From the NCBI RefSeq assembly GCF_001613145.1, contig NZ_BDBU01000028.1:62001-126000 (forward strand): 64,000 nt of DNA. The letters run 5' to 3'. This document shows positions 61,452 through 64,000 of the stretch, in pieces; within the stretch, counting starts at the first letter, position 1, and each line of letters begins with the position of its first letter. Position numbers and translations under genes: made by a program. Under the pieces are notes generated by a model. The model saw only the letters and a list, made by a program, of their open reading frames with translations. It made no database searches and was not told the origin of the DNA. The stretch comes from Nocardia jejuensis NBRC 103114 (GTDB taxonomy: Bacteria > Actinomycetota > Actinomycetes > Mycobacteriales > Mycobacteriaceae).

Positions 61452-63692
61452 ATGAGCGCCCCAGCCCCGGAGCGGTCGATCGAGCTGGAGATCGGCGGCA
61501 TGACCTGCGCCTCCTGCGCGTCGCGAATCGAGAAGAAGCTCAACCGGATCGACGGTGTGACCGCCACCGTCAACTACGCCACCGAGAAGGCGAAGGTCAG
61601 CTTCCCGGAATCGGTCTCGGCCGACGAGCTGATCGCCAAGGTGGTCGACACCGGCTACAGCGCGACCGTGCACACCACCGAGCCGGTGAAAACCACCGAA
61701 CCCCAGGATGATTCGACGCCATCGGCCACCCGGGCGCTGCGGCATCGGCTGCTGGTGAGCCTGTCGCTGGCGATCCCGGTGGTCGCCATGGCCATGATTC
61801 CCGCGCTGCAGTTCGAGAACTGGCAGTGGTTGTCGCTGACGCTGGCCGCACCGATCGTGGTGTGGGGTGGCGCGCAATTCCACCGCGCCGCGTGGATCAA
61901 CGCCAGGCACGGCGCGGCCACCATGGACACGCTCATCTCGCTCGGCACCATCGCCGCCTTCGGCTGGTCGGTGTACGCGCTGTTCTTCGGTGACGCGGGC
62001 ATGCCGGGCATGAAGCACCCGTTCAGTGTGGCCATCGTGCGCGGTGATTCGGCCTCGGCGCTGTATTTCGAGGTGGCGGCGACGCTGATCACCGCGATCC
62101 TGGCGGGCCGGTATTTCGAGACGCGATCCAAGGAGAAGGCCGGGTCGGCGCTGCGGGCGCTGCTGGAGTTGGGCGCGAAAGATGTCGCGGTGCTGCGGAA
62201 CGGCTCCGAAACCCGTATTCCGGTGAGCGAATTGCGGGTCGGCGAGGAGTTCCTGGTCCGGCCGGGCGAGAAGATCGCCACCGATGGTGTTGTGGTGAGC
62301 GGCAATTCGGCGCTGGACATGGCGATGCTGACCGGCGAATCGGTGCCCGTCGAGGTGGGCCCCGGCGATCCGGTGATCGGCGCGACGGTGAACGCGGGCG
62401 GTCTGCTGACCGTGCGCGCCACCAGGATCGGCGCGGACACCCAACTGGCGCAGATGGCCGCGCTGGTCGAGGACGCGCAGAACGGCAAGGCGCCCGTGCA
62501 GCGGCTGGCCGATCGGGTGGCCGGAATCTTCGTGCCCATCGTGATCGGGATAGCCGTTGCGACCCTGGGCTTCTGGCTCGGCACCGGCGGGGCCGTCGCG
62601 ACCGCGTTCGGCGCTGCGGTGGCCGTGCTGATCATCGCCTGCCCGTGCGCCCTGGGGCTGGCCACGCCCACCGCGCTGCTGGTCGGCACGGGTCGTGGTG
62701 CCCAGCTCGGCATCCTGATCAAGGGTCCGCAGGTGCTCGAGTCCACGCGCCGCATCGACACCGTGGTGCTGGACAAGACCGGCACCGTGACCACCGGCAA
62801 AATGACTCTGGCCGAGGCGATTCCGGCCGCGGGGGTCGAGGCCGAGGAGCTGCTGGCCGTGGCCGCGGCGGTGGAGCACGGCTCCGAGCACCCGGTGGCC
62901 AAGGCCGTGGTGACCGGCGCGGCCGACCGCGGGCTCGACACCGAGCAGGTGGAACAGTTCGTCAGCCACGGCGGTAAGGGCGTGCAGGGCCTGGTCGGCG
63001 AGCGCGCGGTCGTCATCGGCCGCACCGAATTGCTCGAGGATTGGTCGATCGATCTGCCGGATACGTTGGCGGAGGCCAAGACTCGCGCCGAGCGGGCCGG
63101 GCACACCGCCATCGTGGTGGCCTGGGACGGCGTCGCGCGCGGCGTGCTGGTGATCGCCGACAAGATCAAGCCCACCAGTTCCGAGGCGATCGCCGACCTG
63201 CGCTCGCTGGGCCTGACTCCCGTTCTGCTGACCGGCGACAACGAGGCCGCCGCGCGTACGGTCGCCGATCAGGTGGGTATCGGCGAGGTCATCGCCGAGG
63301 TGCTGCCCGCCGACAAGCTGGAGGTGGTGAAGCGGCTGCAGTCGCAGGGCAAGGTCGTCGCCATGGTCGGTGACGGGGTCAACGACGCGGCCGCGCTGGC
63401 CCAGGCCGACCTGGGCCTGGCCATGGGCACCGGCACCGATGTCGCCATCGAGGCCGGGGATATCACCCTGGTCCGCGGCGACCTGCGCACCGTGGGCACC
63501 GCTATCCGGCTGTCCCGGGCCACCCTGCGCACCATCAAGGGCAACCTGTTCTGGGCGTTCGGCTACAACGTGGCGGCGATTCCCCTGGCCGCCGCGGGCC
63601 TGCTGAACCCGATGCTCGCCGGCGCCGCCATGGCACTGTCCAGCGTCTTCGTCGTCAGCAACAGCCTCCGGCTGCGCCGCTTCCGCGGATAG
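61452..63692 (+). CDS. copA: Cu(I)-translocating P1B-type ATPase
   Basis: The 746-residue pump starts at ATG 61452 after GGAGGAGG. It has one HMA domain ('GGMTCASCASRIEKKLN'), eight membrane helices, the ion-path CPC in 'IIACPCALGLATPTALLVG', the phosphorylation site 'DKTGTVTTGKM', the HP motif 'GSEHPVAKAVV' and the hinge 'MVGDGVNDAAALAQADLG'. CPC plus the single HMA indicate copper export. It ends the copZ–membrane protein–copA operon. Confidence 0.95.
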   Translation: MSAPAPERSIELEIGGMTCASCASRIEKKLNRIDGVTATVNYATEKAKVSFPESVSADELIAKVVDTGYSATVHTTEPVKTTEPQDDSTPSATRALRHRLLVSLSLAIPVVAMAMIPALQFENWQWLSLTLAAPIVVWGGAQFHRAAWINARHGAATMDTLISLGTIAAFGWSVYALFFGDAGMPGMKHPFSVAIVRGDSASALYFEVAATLITAILAGRYFETRSKEKAGSALRALLELGAKDVAVLRNGSETRIPVSELRVGEEFLVRPGEKIATDGVVVSGNSALDMAMLTGESVPVEVGPGDPVIGATVNAGGLLTVRATRIGADTQLAQMAALVEDAQNGKAPVQRLADRVAGIFVPIVIGIAVATLGFWLGTGGAVATAFGAAVAVLIIACPCALGLATPTALLVGTGRGAQLGILIKGPQVLESTRRIDTVVLDKTGTVTTGKMTLAEAIPAAGVEAEELLAVAAAVEHGSEHPVAKAVVTGAADRGLDTEQVEQFVSHGGKGVQGLVGERAVVIGRTELLEDWSIDLPDTLAEAKTRAERAGHTAIVVAWDGVARGVLVIADKIKPTSSEAIADLRSLGLTPVLLTGDNEAAARTVADQVGIGEVIAEVLPADKLEVVKRLQSQGKVVAMVGDGVNDAAALAQADLGLAMGTGTDVAIEAGDITLVRGDLRTVGTAIRLSRATLRTIKGNLFWAFGYNVAAIPLAAAGLLNPMLAGAAMALSSVFVVSNSLRLRRFRG

Positions 63693-63712
63693 TCGAACCC
63701 GCTGCGCGACAG

Positions 63713-63742
63713 GGCCGTTCGGATCGGATGATCCGAACGGCC
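63713..63742 (+). terminator. Terminator after copA
   Basis: GGCCGTTCGGATC pairs perfectly with GATCCGAACGGCC around four bases, 21 bases after the copA stop. Confidence 0.88.
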
Positions 63743-63781
63743 TCCGCATATCCACGACCGGCTCCGGTACGAGGGCGCTGA

Positions 63782-64000
63782 ACCGCACGGCGGGCCCTCG
63801 CCGATGCCGCCGAGCAGATCCTCGAGCACGGCCCTTTCGCCCTACGGCAGCCGCCGCCGTCAATTCCGACCTGCCCTCAACCCCGAGCGGTGGCCCCGGC
63901 CCGCGACCGGCGTGCCGACCGCGATGTCGGTGGTGCCGGAGAGCCGGGTTCCGGCCGGTGCATGGCCGTGACTTCACCGGTGAGACCGACCGCACCACCG
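63782..64000 (+). pseudogene. Possible TetR-type N-terminal fragment at right edge
   Basis: After an in-frame TGA (63779–63781) the frame reads 'TARRALADAAEQILEHGPFALRQ', very like the first helices of a TetR regulator. It then continues to the edge as Pro/Arg-rich sequence without the expected HTH. It may be a decayed gene or chance. Nothing else is seen in the last 258 bases. Confidence 0.25.

Noticed and set aside
61383..63998. 871-codon frame antisense to copA
   Set aside because: His/Gln/Gly-rich shadow of the copA frame; copA has all P-type ATPase motifs.

Overview
The window is high-GC actinobacterial DNA, almost certainly from Nocardia or a close mycolic-acid-containing relative (Mycobacteriales). 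The evidence is a set of gene orders shared with Mycobacterium tuberculosis: ppx2–DUF501–divIC/ftsB–eno–lpqU, mazG–mfd–TetR(Rv1019)–glmU–prs, pks16–pth–rplY and cpdA(Rv0805)–cpsY(Rv0806c). An antigen-85-like esterase and a complete ergothioneine locus agree with this. All assignments come from reading motifs and remembered family features; no database search was run.

Layout. 0–9 kb: a partial malonyl-transferase-like gene, a SAM methyltransferase, a secreted Ag85-like esterase, decayed or frameshifted small genes, two GNAT acetyltransferases, a tRNA-Leu(UAA) and a POT peptide transporter. 9–13.6 kb: the conserved ppx–DUF501–ftsB–eno–lpqU block. 13.6–26.6 kb: an insertion between lpqU and mazG, genes that are neighbours in M. 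tuberculosis. It starts with an iron-box-controlled set: a VioC-like Fe/2-oxoglutarate oxygenase, an SbnB-like dehydrogenase, a fold-III PLP decarboxylase (SbnH-like), an SbnA-like synthase and a MATE exporter. Then follow cpdA, a Stealth sugar-phosphotransferase, an FMN-binding protein, TerD, a lipoprotein and a PH/immunity-like membrane protein. 26.7–36.4 kb: mazG–mfd, two TetR regulators (one of the gamma-butyrolactone receptor type), tRNA-Gln, glmU and prs. 36.5–38.7 kb: small acidic, proline-rich and membrane proteins. 38.8–44.5 kb: the ergothioneine genes egtABCD, with egtE divergent. 44.7–47.7 kb: a pks16-type acyl-AMP ligase, pth and rplY. 48–55.8 kb: an SDR, an acyltransferase/TetR pair around an operator, prfC, and a DUF4393–DUF445–DUF4393 locus. 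55.9–58.8 kb: an ABC-F ATPase and ispE. 58.8–64 kb: an SDR/TetR pair and a copper cassette (CopZ, membrane copper protein, CopA).

The most promising candidate for an undescribed system is the 13.69–20.27 kb cluster. The L-2,3-diaminopropionate-forming pair (SbnA/SbnB) and an SbnH-like decarboxylase are present with an amino-acid hydroxylase and an exporter. They sit behind a good IdeR/DtxR-type iron box, but no NIS synthetase or NRPS is in the window. This predicts a small diamine-based metallophore or related metabolite, or a monomer pathway serving a synthetase encoded elsewhere.
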